The translations under genes were made by a program, and so were the position numbers. A stretch of DNA of 6,725 bases, taken from assembly GCA_019120675.1 (NCBI GenBank), contig DWUQ01000186.1, forward strand, positions 1 to 6,725, in the 5' to 3' direction. The stretch's first letter is position 1. Each line of letters opens with the position of its first letter. Shown in pieces: positions 1-6,533 of the stretch. The notes below the pieces were generated by a model. The model worked only from the letters and a program-made list of their open reading frames with translations, was not told where the DNA came from and searched no databases. This stretch comes from Candidatus Paenalcaligenes intestinipullorum (lineage in GTDB: Bacteria; Pseudomonadota; Gammaproteobacteria; Burkholderiales; Burkholderiaceae_B).

Positions 1-85
1 CCTGATGCCTGACTTTGACGCGCCGCGTCAGCTGCTACGACAACATAGCCCCGGGCATCTACCTATTTTTACTTCACCAACCTAA
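1..85 (+). CDS. 3' end of an upstream gene, possibly a YgjP/SprT-like (M48/DUF45) metallopeptidase
   Basis: An open frame runs in from the left edge (base 1 is the last base of a codon) and stops at TAA 83-85, giving 27 residues that begin LMPDFDAPRQLLRQH and end LPIFTSPT. Twelve bases separate this stop from the gloA start, which fits co-transcription. The pattern '(L)xPDxxxxRxxLRxH' resembles the C-terminal tail that follows the zinc-binding helix in YgjP-like metallopeptidases. As I recall, such genes lie upstream of gloA in some Burkholderiales. The zinc motif HExxH would lie outside the window, so the family call is a weak inference. That a coding frame ends here is more likely than not. 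Confidence 0.42.
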   Translation, partial: LMPDFDAPRQLLRQHSPGHLPIFTSPT

Positions 86-87
86 GC

Positions 88-91
88 GGAG
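88..91 (+). promoter_or_regulatory. Ribosome binding site of gloA
   Basis: GGAG ends 6 nt before the ATG at 98, which is a good Shine-Dalgarno with normal spacing. It lies just after the stop codon of the upstream frame, so it supports both the chosen gloA start and a linked transcription unit. Confidence 0.7.
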
Positions 92-97
92 ATTACG

Positions 98-493
98 ATG
101 CGTTTATTACACACCATGCTACGTGTGGGCAACTTACAAGCCTCTCTTGATTTTTACACACAGGTATTGGGCATGAGGCTCTTGCGCCAAAAAGATTACC
201 CCGAGGGTAAATTCACCTTGGCTTTTGTGGGCTACGAAGACGAAAGCGAGGGTGCGGTGCTGGAGCTCACCCACAACTGGGAGACCGACCAATACGATCT
301 AGGAAATGGCTACGGCCATATTGCGATTGAGGTCGATGACGCCTACGCCACCTGTGATGCCATTAAAGCCAAAGGTGGCAAAGTGGTCCGTGAAGCGGGG
401 CCCATGATGCACGGCCAAACCGTGATTGCCTTTGTGGAAGACCCCGATGGCTATAAAATTGAACTGATCCAAAACAAAGGACGCGAAGACTAA
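98..493 (+). CDS. gloA: Lactoylglutathione lyase (glyoxalase I), Ni/Co-type
   Basis: This cytosolic enzyme isomerises the hemithioacetal of methylglyoxal and glutathione to S-lactoylglutathione, the first step of the glyoxalase detoxification pathway (glyoxalase II completes it). The 131-residue protein is a single VOC/glyoxalase fold of two beta-alpha-beta-beta-beta modules and is close to E. coli GloA (135 aa). It starts with the same MRLLHTMLRVG block and shares EAGP and VIAFVEDPDGYKIELI. All four metal ligands known from E. coli GloA are at the same numbers: His5, Glu56, His74 and Glu122. It lacks the extra segments of the longer Zn-type (human/yeast) enzymes, so the Ni/Co class is expected. 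The start is supported by GGAG 6 nt upstream and by colinearity with E. coli. The gene probably belongs to an operon with the gene ending at base 85 and faces the fadE-like gene. Confidence 0.96.
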   Translation: MRLLHTMLRVGNLQASLDFYTQVLGMRLLRQKDYPEGKFTLAFVGYEDESEGAVLELTHNWETDQYDLGNGYGHIAIEVDDAYATCDAIKAKGGKVVREAGPMMHGQTVIAFVEDPDGYKIELIQNKGRED

Positions 494-497
494 CGGC

Positions 498-554
498 TTG
501 AAATGAACCGTCCCCAAAGCTTGGATACGTGTCCAACGGTGCAGTTCATTTCAA
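498..554. repeat. Nested inverted repeat between gloA and the fadE-like gene
   Basis: TTGAAATGAAC (498-508) is a perfect 11-bp inverted match to GTTCATTTCAA (544-554). The 35-nt interval contains a near-palindrome, TTGGATACGTGTCCAA (521-536), with one mismatched pair. An alternative inner pairing of ACCGT (507-511) with ACGGT (536-540) is also possible. The element starts 5 nt after the gloA stop and lies in the gap between convergent genes. A bidirectional transcript-end structure is the simplest reading, but neither side has a T-tract, so it is not a textbook intrinsic terminator. An intergenic repeat family or a protein-binding site is also possible. Confidence 0.6.
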
Positions 555-582
555 TGAGCGAGTCTATACAACGCTTTATAAC

Positions 583-604
583 GCCTAGCTTCCTAAGGAT
601 AGGC
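583..604 (-). repeat. Small bulged hairpin overlapping the 3' end of the fadE-like gene
   Basis: GCCTA (583-587) pairs with TAGGC (600-604). Inside it, TCCT (591-594) pairs with AGGA (596-599), leaving a 3-nt bulge (588-590). The hairpin includes the stop codon of the minus-strand gene (593-595). Downstream on that strand the sequence is AT-rich (TTATAAAG) but has no run of T. It may contribute to transcript ending or 3' stability. This is weak evidence. Confidence 0.3.
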
Positions 605-2848
605 CTGAGGTTGCGGTGGTGTTTTGGGTTTCATGGCCGCCCGCTCAAAGGCATCCGCGGGGAAATCGTCCACCGCGATGACTTCTTGCTCAAGCTCAGC
701 ATATTGAACCAACAATGCTCTTTCTTCGGCACTAAGGCTGTGCTCAGGAGCGTCGGGCCAATGCTTGTACCCCTCTTTACGCAATCGCCGCATAATGGTC
801 TGAGCGCGCGCGGCCATGGCAAAGGTCTTTTGTAATACCAACACACTGGGCTGCTGTGACGCCAAGGCGGCGTCACCCACCAATCGTGTGCGCGCCTCAG
901 AAAGTTGCGTGAGTGTGTCCGCAGCCGCCTGCAAGCGTCGATCGTGAGGTATTTTGGACGCATAGCCAAAGGGCCGTAGCAGCACATTAAGCACCCACGC
1001 CAAAGGCCTTGAAGGCAAATTAGACAGTACATCCCGCAACAAACGATCAAAACGGTAAAACCCCTCCTGCATGGCTACCGTGACCACAGGCAGATCCTCG
1101 GCTCGTGAGCCTTCATCATGCCAACGCTTTAAGACCGCCGACATTAAAAACTGCTCCGACAGCAGATCGCCCAAGCGGGCAGACAGCATTTCTTTGCGTT
1201 TTAACGCGCCCCCTAAGCTAAATAAACAGGCTTCCGCCACCACGGCATACACCGCTGAGCACCGATTCAGGCGACGGTAAAAACGTGCCGCTTCCCCAGC
1301 TCGACGCGGGGCTTTACTGAAGTAAGCGCCCGTCCACGACAAGGCAAACGCACGAGCCAAATTGCCTAAACTGTGGCGAGCATGCTTCCACACCACCTCA
1401 TCAAAGGCATCTAAAGCTAAATGGGAGTCCTCCATCGACAGCGCATTGATTTCTTTCATGAGCCAAGGGTGTGCACGAATGGCCCCCTGTCCAAAGACGA
1501 TCAAACTACGTGTAAGAATATTCGCCCCCTCGACGGTAATGGCCACGGGTACAGCCCGATACAACTGCCCTAAATAATTGCGTGGCCCATCAATGACTGC
1601 TTTGCCTGCATGCACATCCATTGCCGCATTGACGGAATCGCGCATACGCTCGGTGGCTTGCAGTTTCATAATGGCGGACACAACAGAGGGCTTAACCCCT
1701 AAATCCAAGCCTTCGCAGCTAAGGCGTCGCGCAGCCTCGACCACATAGGCATTGACCGCCAAACGTGATAGGGCGTCTTGCACCCCCTCAAACTCGGCAA
1801 TGGAGACACCAAATTGCTGACGAATACGCGCGTAAGCGCCCGTGGTATGGGCACTAAAAACGCAGGCTGCGGCCGACAAGGAGGGCAAAGAAATACCCCG
1901 ACCAGCTGATAAGGCACTCATCAGCATTTTCCAGCCGTGGCCAGCCATTTCAGCCCCACCAATAATAGCAGTCAGGGGGATAAACACATCCTTGCCGTGC
2001 ATCGGGCCATTTTGGAACACTTGCATGGCTGGATAGTGACGTCGACCGATTTGCACCCCTGGGCGGTCGGCTTCGACCAAGGCTAAGGTAATGCCTAGAT
2101 CGGTTTGCTCGCCCAGTAAATGATCAGGATCGCTCAGCTTAAAAGCCACCCCCAACACGGTAGCGATCGGGCTAAGCGTAATATAGCGTTTGTTGAAATT
2201 AAGACGAATACCGAGCTGAGCTTCGCCATCGACATCCTGCCAACACACGACCCCCGTATCCCGCATGGAAGCGGCATCCGAACCCGCATCGGGACTGGTG
2301 AGCCCAAAGCAAGGAATCTCTTCGCCAGAGGCCAATCGCGGCAGCCAGTATTGACGCTGCTCGGGGGTACCAAACTGTAAAAGCAGCTCGCCCGGCCCCA
2401 GAGAATTGGGCACCATAACAGTCACCGCTGCGGTAATTGACCCTATGGAGATACGTTTGACTACCTCAGAATGCGCGAATGCGGAAAAGCCCAGCCCCCC
2501 GTAATCTTTGGGGATGATCATGCCAAAAAAGCCCTGCTGCTTGAGGAACTGCCAAATTTCTGGAGATAAATCGCCGTCCTCTTGGTTGATTTGCCATTCG
2601 TCCAGCATCGCCAACAGCTGCGTAACCGGACCATCAATAAAGGCCTGCTCCTCAACGGTCAGAGAGGCGGCAGGAATACTGAGAAGCTCAGACCAATCCG
2701 GTTTACCGGAAAACAACTGGGATTCCCACCAAACATCCCCCGCCTCGATGGCTTCTTGTTCGGTACGGGACATGGGCGGTAAGGCCTTGCGCGCCATGGA
2801 AAATAACGGTTTACTTACCCACTTTTTACGCCAAGATAACCAGCTCAT
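593..2848 (-). CDS. fadE: FadE-type acyl-CoA dehydrogenase with C-terminal DUF1974 domain
   Basis: This flavoprotein oxidises acyl-CoA to trans-2-enoyl-CoA, the first step of fatty-acid beta-oxidation, and passes electrons to the respiratory chain. It has 751 residues, against about 814 in E. coli FadE. Visible parts in order: a FadE-like N-terminal block (MSxTExEAxxAGxVWWE..LFSGKPDW, about 26-52), the acyl-CoA dehydrogenase N-terminal and middle domains (about 75-300) with the signature CFGLTSPDAGSD (180-191), a C-terminal helical domain (about 305-460) with ITVEGANILTRS (437-448), and the FadE-specific DUF1974 extension (about 465-735) with LGGALKRKEMLSARLGDLLS. Glu440 in VEG is at the position of the catalytic base of this family. 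The N-terminal hydrophobic segments of E. coli FadE are missing; residues 1-21 are instead Trp-rich and basic (W3, W6, W10, R7-K9). The ATG is preceded by GGGAG, and no ATG, GTG or TTG in frame lies between it and an upstream stop at 2936-2938. The gene is monocistronic and diverges from the SpmAB-like gene. Confidence 0.93.
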   Translation of the reverse strand: MSWLSWRKKWVSKPLFSMARKALPPMSRTEQEAIEAGDVWWESQLFSGKPDWSELLSIPAASLTVEEQAFIDGPVTQLLAMLDEWQINQEDGDLSPEIWQFLKQQGFFGMIIPKDYGGLGFSAFAHSEVVKRISIGSITAAVTVMVPNSLGPGELLLQFGTPEQRQYWLPRLASGEEIPCFGLTSPDAGSDAASMRDTGVVCWQDVDGEAQLGIRLNFNKRYITLSPIATVLGVAFKLSDPDHLLGEQTDLGITLALVEADRPGVQIGRRHYPAMQVFQNGPMHGKDVFIPLTAIIGGAEMAGHGWKMLMSALSAGRGISLPSLSAAACVFSAHTTGAYARIRQQFGVSIAEFEGVQDALSRLAVNAYVVEAARRLSCEGLDLGVKPSVVSAIMKLQATERMRDSVNAAMDVHAGKAVIDGPRNYLGQLYRAVPVAITVEGANILTRSLIVFGQGAIRAHPWLMKEINALSMEDSHLALDAFDEVVWKHARHSLGNLARAFALSWTGAYFSKAPRRAGEAARFYRRLNRCSAVYAVVAEACLFSLGGALKRKEMLSARLGDLLSEQFLMSAVLKRWHDEGSRAEDLPVVTVAMQEGFYRFDRLLRDVLSNLPSRPLAWVLNVLLRPFGYASKIPHDRRLQAAADTLTQLSEARTRLVGDAALASQQPSVLVLQKTFAMAARAQTIMRRLRKEGYKHWPDAPEHSLSAEERALLVQYAELEQEVIAVDDFPADAFERAAMKPKTPPQPQAYP

Positions 2849-2854
2849 GCTCTG

Positions 2855-2859
2855 CTCCC
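2855..2859 (-). promoter_or_regulatory. Ribosome binding site of the fadE-like gene
   Basis: Read on the minus strand, this is GGGAG, 6 nt before the ATG at 2848. It is strong and well placed. It fixes the short start of this FadE, which matters because that start leaves out the N-terminal membrane region seen in E. coli FadE. Confidence 0.65.
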
Positions 2860-2900
2860 TATGATACGAGTGTATTAATGTAGAGGGTATTTCCAGATAC

Positions 2901-2942
2901 AGGGTGAGTCTGCGACAATAGCGCAGTCTATCGTCTCACCCT
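2901..2942. promoter_or_regulatory. Dyad in the divergent fadE / SpmAB-like intergenic region
   Basis: AGGGTGAG (2901-2908) is a perfect inverted match to CTCACCCT (2935-2942). Inside it, CTGCG (2910-2914) pairs with CGCAG (2922-2926). An alternative inner pairing is GACAATAG (2914-2921) with CTATCGTC (2928-2935), one mismatch. The dyad sits in the middle of the 111-nt region between two divergent genes, where both promoters should lie. It could be a paired operator or a structure in one of the leaders. I do not recognise it as a PsrA or FadR site. Confidence 0.45.
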
Positions 2943-2943
2943 T

Positions 2944-2949
2944 TATAGT
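2944..2949 (+). promoter_or_regulatory. Possible -10 element close to the SpmAB-like start
   Basis: TATAGT matches 5 of 6 positions of the sigma-70 -10 consensus and ends 10 nt before the ATG at 2960. Transcription would then start about 2955-2958, giving a leader of only a few nucleotides. No Shine-Dalgarno is present before that ATG, which agrees with such a start. No clear -35 hexamer is found at 16-18 nt spacing, and the element overlaps the edge of the dyad, so this remains tentative. Confidence 0.22.
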
Positions 2950-2959
2950 ACTCCTACTT

Positions 2960-4189
2960 ATGCTGAATGCACTGTGGTTTGGTTTTTTCATTGTGGCACT
3001 GCTTAGCGGTTTTTACCAATGGATCTGGTTAGGGCAGAGCGATATTTTTGCGACCATGGTGCAAAGCCTATTCGATATGGCGAAATTGTCGGTCGAATTA
3101 ATGCTCGTGCTGTTTGGCACCTTAACCTTATGGATGGGCTTTTTACAAATCGCCGAGCGTGCGGGACTCATCGATAAACTCGGCTATTTGTTGGCCCCCT
3201 TATTTCAGCGCCTGATGCCTGACGTCCCTCGAGGCCACCCTGCCTTAGGACTGATCACCTTAAACTTTGCCGCCAATGGCTTAGGCTTAGATAACGCCGC
3301 CACCCCAATCGGCTTGCGTGCGATGCGTGAACTCCAAAGCTTAAACCCGAGCCCCAACACGGCCACTAATGCGCAAATCTTATTTTTAGTGCTCAACGCT
3401 TCGTCCCTAACGCTTCTCCCCATTACGATTTTCATGTATCGAGCGCAACAGGGGGCGGCTGATCCGACGTTGGTGTTTCTGCCTATATTGTTAGCCACGA
3501 CCGCTTCCTCCCTAGCTGGTTTACTCAGCGTGGCATGGATTCAGCGTTTGCGTTTGTATGATCCCGTTGTGCTGTTGTGGCTCGTGCCGTTTATTGTGGC
3601 ACTTGGACTGTTTATGGCGGTGTTGGCGACCCTTAGTGCAACGGCGCTCACGGCGCTCTCTTCATTAATGGGCAATTTGGTGTTGCTGTTGGTGATTTTG
3701 GGGTTTTTATTGGCTGCCGTTTGGAAGAAAATTCCTGTTTACGATGCCTTTATTGAGGGAGCCAAAGGCGGCTTCGAGGTGTCCAAGCAGCTTCTACCGT
3801 ATTTGGTGGCGATGCTGTGCGCAATTGGCTTGCTCCGAGCCTCTGGCGCTTTGGATGCGGTACTGGCGGCTATTCGTTGGGCCGCGACCGCACTCAGCTT
3901 AGACACCCAATTTGTCGATGCTCTGCCTACCGCTTTAGCCAAGCCGTTTTCAGGCGGGGCGGCACGCGGTTTAATGATTGAAACCATGCAGCACTACGGC
4001 CCAGACAGCTTTCCTGCCTTAGTGGCTGCGACCGTACAAGGCAGTACGGAAACCACCTTTTATGTGCTGGCGGTGTATTTTGGCTCGGTGGGCGTAACAC
4101 GTACTCGCTATACCGTAGGCTGTGCGTTACTGTCGGATGTAGTAGGAGTGGTAACGGCAATCTTGGTGTGCTATTGGTTTTTTACCTAA
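2960..4189 (+). CDS. SpmA-SpmB fusion, Gate (nucleoside recognition) domain membrane protein
   Basis: This is a 409-residue inner-membrane protein that joins in one chain what Bacillus encodes as the separate spore maturation proteins SpmA and SpmB. The SpmA-like half (about 1-200) starts MLNALWFGFF and has NGLGLDNAATPIGLRAM (106-122). The SpmB-like half (about 235-409) has IPVYDAFIEGAKGGFEVSKQ (258-277) and GSTETTFYVLAVYFGSVG (361-378). Likely membrane segments lie near 3-25, 45-66, 137-160, 172-194, 203-227, 236-256, 277-295, 355-378 and 384-407. Gate domains also occur in nucleoside transporters, but a substrate cannot be assigned here. In Bacillus the pair is linked to spore core dehydration, a role that does not apply to a non-sporulating Gram-negative. 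The ATG agrees with the usual SpmA start although no Shine-Dalgarno precedes it. The gene stands alone, diverging from fadE and converging on rsmA. Confidence 0.9.
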   Translation: MLNALWFGFFIVALLSGFYQWIWLGQSDIFATMVQSLFDMAKLSVELMLVLFGTLTLWMGFLQIAERAGLIDKLGYLLAPLFQRLMPDVPRGHPALGLITLNFAANGLGLDNAATPIGLRAMRELQSLNPSPNTATNAQILFLVLNASSLTLLPITIFMYRAQQGAADPTLVFLPILLATTASSLAGLLSVAWIQRLRLYDPVVLLWLVPFIVALGLFMAVLATLSATALTALSSLMGNLVLLLVILGFLLAAVWKKIPVYDAFIEGAKGGFEVSKQLLPYLVAMLCAIGLLRASGALDAVLAAIRWAATALSLDTQFVDALPTALAKPFSGGAARGLMIETMQHYGPDSFPALVAATVQGSTETTFYVLAVYFGSVGVTRTRYTVGCALLSDVVGVVTAILVCYWFFT

Positions 4190-4294
4190 TGCATTGAGGT
4201 TAGGGTGTTATTGTTTTAATGCACGATGGCCTGAAAGCTAAACCGTGATGGGGCTGTGAGCCTGCCCTCTTACCGAGTCATTACGCACGCCCAT

Positions 4295-5089
4295 CTATAG
4301 CGCTGCGGCGCATACCCCTTGCGCACTGAGCGCATCGCTTAAACGAATAAAATCCGCGACGCTCAGTTCCGCTGGCCGTGCGGTGGCCGCTAAGCCGAGC
4401 TGCTCCCAGTCGATCTGCGCGGCCACCTTTGACAAACTACCCCGTAGCATTTTGCGCCGTTGTGCAAAACTGGTGGCGACAATCGCATGAAATAACTGCT
4501 CGTCCTGCGCGCGTGGCCGCTCTGCATTCAACGGTCGCATGCGTACAATGGCGGAGACTACTTTAGGAGCAGGATCAAAGGCCTCAGGCGCCACGTCCAT
4601 CAGTTTGAACAAACGATAACGATACTGCAAAACCACCGATAAGCGGCTGTAAGCAGCTTGTCCAGGCTTAGCGACCATGCGCTCCACCACCTCGCGTTGC
4701 AACATAAAGTGCTGGTCTTGGATTAAATCCGCGAAAGGCAGCAAGTGAAATAACAATGGACTCGAAATATTGTAGGGCAGATTACCGACAATACGTAGTT
4801 TGGAGCCAAACTGGCTGAAATCCACCGTGAGCGCATCCGCGCTAACAATCGTGAGCTGCGCCGAGGTAAACCGTTTCTCTAGACGCGATACCAAATCCCG
4901 ATCCAGCTCAATGACAGTCAAATGCCCTAAACGCTGCAGCAAAGGCTGCGTCAGCGCCGCCAACCCCGGCCCAATTTCAATCATGGTATCGTTGGGTTGT
5001 GGGTCAATCGCCCGCACAATATCGCCAATGACCGACTCATCGTGCAAGAAATTTTGTCCAAAGCGCTTACGCGCCTGATGCTGTGCCAT
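4295..5089 (-). CDS. rsmA: 16S rRNA (adenine1518-N6/adenine1519-N6)-dimethyltransferase
   Basis: RsmA (KsgA) dimethylates two adjacent adenines in the 3'-terminal hairpin of 16S rRNA, using S-adenosylmethionine, late in 30S subunit assembly. The 264-residue length is normal for the family. The N-terminal Rossmann methyltransferase domain shows KRFGQNFL (8-15), the SAM-binding motif IEIGPGLAALT (37-47), the acidic ribose-binding ELD (61-63), SADA (83-86) and the catalytic motif NLPYNISSP (103-111). The smaller C-terminal helical domain includes FAQRRKMLRGSL (208-219). The usual GPGLGALT reads GPGLAALT here, a small change that should not affect function. The start is 11 nt after the surA stop, with GGAAG in the gap, so it is the third gene of the lptD-surA-rsmA unit and likely translationally linked to surA. 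Loss of this enzyme gives kasugamycin resistance in other bacteria. Confidence 0.97.
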   Translation of the reverse strand: MAQHQARKRFGQNFLHDESVIGDIVRAIDPQPNDTMIEIGPGLAALTQPLLQRLGHLTVIELDRDLVSRLEKRFTSAQLTIVSADALTVDFSQFGSKLRIVGNLPYNISSPLLFHLLPFADLIQDQHFMLQREVVERMVAKPGQAAYSRLSVVLQYRYRLFKLMDVAPEAFDPAPKVVSAIVRMRPLNAERPRAQDEQLFHAIVATSFAQRRKMLRGSLSKVAAQIDWEQLGLAATARPAELSVADFIRLSDALSAQGVCAAAL

Positions 5090-5093
5090 AGTG

Positions 5094-5098
5094 CTTCC
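5094..5098 (-). promoter_or_regulatory. Ribosome binding site of rsmA in the surA-rsmA junction
   Basis: On the minus strand the 11-nt gap between the surA TAA and the rsmA ATG contains GGAAG, ending 4 nt before the ATG. It is the only candidate in the gap. Its closeness to the surA stop favours reinitiation by ribosomes finishing surA. Confidence 0.5.
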
Positions 5099-5100
5099 AG

Positions 5101-6531
5101 TTAGTCTTGTTGTTGGGCACGCAAGGCTTTTTCTAAGCGGTTGTCGATATACGCCATACCGCGCAGCTCACTCATCCAATCCTCAATGGCGGGCTCGATA
5201 CGCTGCTGGTACAAATGCTGACGAGCCTGCATGCGGCGGTACTCATTAGCCATATTTTCTTGGCGGCGCTCCTCGACCATAATTAAATGCCAGCCGAAAG
5301 GTGAGCGGATGGGCTCACTGACCTCGCCAATCTCTAGGCTATCCATGGCTTGCTCAAAAGCGGGCACGGTTTCCCCCGGATTGAGCCACCCTAAATCACC
5401 GCCCTGAGGGGCTGAACTGTCTTCGGAAAAGCTTTTGGCCAATTGCTCAAAGGATTCACCTTGTTGCAAACGACTCCGCACTTGGTTGAGGCGGTCGACC
5501 GCTTGTTCGTCGTTGCGAATTTGGGAGAGCTTGATCAGTATGTGCCGTGCGTGAGTTTGGGTGACCACCATGGCCTCCTCTTGGCCGTTGCCCCCTGCTG
5601 ACGTCAAGCTGGGTCGAGCACGACTTTGACCACGATTCAACACTTTTAAAATATGAAAGCCTGCGCCGCTGCGTACTACATCGGACACTTCACCTGGAGA
5701 AAGTGTTTGTACGGCTTCCGCAAACACCTCGGGCCACGCATCCAAGGGGCGCACCCCTAACACGCCGCCCTCTAGGGCTTCCGAGCCATCCGAATTCGCT
5801 GCGGCTAAGCCTGCAAAATCCTCACCTGATTTGAGCTGCTGAGCCAAGCGCTGCGCTTTGTCTTGCAACCGACTAATCGTACTGCGATCGGCCCCTTCGG
5901 GGACTCGAATTAAAATTTGTGCCAGCTCCAACTGCTCGGGTGCAGCAATGGGGGCATCTGCATCCGATTGTCCTGAGCCACCCTGACTACGCAATAACGC
6001 CTCCACCTCAGCTTCGTTAATGTTGATGCGGCTGTCGACAAATTGCTGACGCAAATGGTCCATAAGGAGATCTTGGCGCAAAGTACGTAGATAATCCGAC
6101 CACGTAACCCCGCTGCGCTCAACCTCCGCTTGCAATTGGGCTTGGCTCAGGTTGTTGCGTTGAGCGACTTGGGCCACTGCATTTTGCACCTCCTCGTCGG
6201 ACACCTTGACCCCCATTTGCTGTGCCTGCTGCTGCTGCAAGACCTCATCAATCATGCGATTGAGCACTTGGACGCGTAACACCTCTGGAGGCGGCATGGG
6301 CACATTTTGCGCACGCATTTGCTTCGCGATAATGCTGGCTTCTTGGTCGACCTGGCGTAAGGTAATCACTTGATCATCAACAATGGCAGCAATGCCGTCC
6401 ACAACATCACGACCACCACTTGAGGCACTGGAGGTTTCAGTAGGCTGGGCGAATACTGGAGCAGCAATTGTGGAGCCTAACAACAGGATCGCGCTACTAA
6501 GTAGGGCAAGTTTTGTACTACGTACCAACAT
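5101..6531 (-). CDS. surA: Periplasmic chaperone / peptidyl-prolyl isomerase SurA
   Basis: SurA escorts unfolded outer-membrane beta-barrel proteins across the periplasm to the BAM complex. The 476-residue protein has a Sec signal peptide (basic start, hydrophobic core about 8-23, likely cleavage after APVFA at residue 28). A SurA N-terminal domain follows (about 42-175), with the VDGIAAIVDDQVIT block, which in E. coli forms most of the chaperone core. Two parvulin domains come next: one at about 198-300 (LELAQILIRV to GFHILKVLNR) and one at about 325-421 (THARHILIKL, GGDLGWLNPGE, FGWHLIMVEE). The C-terminal segment (about 430-470) completes the core. Linkers at 181-200 and 305-323 are rich in Gly, Ser, Gln and Ala. 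The length is slightly above E. coli SurA (428 aa), mainly from the linkers and N-terminus. The start lies 2 nt after the lptD stop; AGAGG about 12 nt upstream, inside lptD, is the only Shine-Dalgarno candidate. Its likely client LptD is the upstream gene. Confidence 0.96.
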   Translation of the reverse strand: MLVRSTKLALLSSAILLLGSTIAAPVFAQPTETSSASSGGRDVVDGIAAIVDDQVITLRQVDQEASIIAKQMRAQNVPMPPPEVLRVQVLNRMIDEVLQQQQAQQMGVKVSDEEVQNAVAQVAQRNNLSQAQLQAEVERSGVTWSDYLRTLRQDLLMDHLRQQFVDSRININEAEVEALLRSQGGSGQSDADAPIAAPEQLELAQILIRVPEGADRSTISRLQDKAQRLAQQLKSGEDFAGLAAANSDGSEALEGGVLGVRPLDAWPEVFAEAVQTLSPGEVSDVVRSGAGFHILKVLNRGQSRARPSLTSAGGNGQEEAMVVTQTHARHILIKLSQIRNDEQAVDRLNQVRSRLQQGESFEQLAKSFSEDSSAPQGGDLGWLNPGETVPAFEQAMDSLEIGEVSEPIRSPFGWHLIMVEERRQENMANEYRRMQARQHLYQQRIEPAIEDWMSELRGMAYIDNRLEKALRAQQQD

Positions 6532-6533
6532 AC

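Noticed and set aside
503..835. A plus-strand open frame of 110 codons across the gloA-fadE gap and the fadE 3' end
   Set aside because: Most of it is antisense to the conserved DUF1974 region of fadE, it has no good ribosome binding site, and the product resembles nothing.
2861..2918. Candidate minus-strand promoter boxes for fadE (TATCAT at 2866-2861, TACATT at 2882-2877, TTGTCG at 2918-2913)
   Set aside because: No pair of hexamers with acceptable matches and 16-18 nt spacing could be made from them.
3211..3223. A 13-bp direct match (CCTGATGCCTGAC) to bases 1-13 of the window
   Set aside because: Both copies lie in coding sequence and encode Leu-Met-Pro-Asp in unrelated proteins. The match stops at once on the right side, so chance is the best explanation.
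4190..4294. Possible terminators between the convergent SpmAB-like gene and rsmA: CCTAA/TTAGG (4185-4189/4200-4204) before a T-rich stretch, TGCATT/AATGCA (4190-4195/4218-4223), and GGCT/AGCC (4252-4255/4259-4262)
   Set aside because: Each stem is only 4-6 bp with low GC, a long loop or no T-run, so none is a supportable intrinsic terminator. No gene is visible in these 105 bases either.
4300..4311. GCGC-TGCG-GCGC hairpin at the 3' end of rsmA
   Set aside because: It is short, lies inside Ala codons of a GC-rich C-terminus, and is not followed by T residues on the minus strand.
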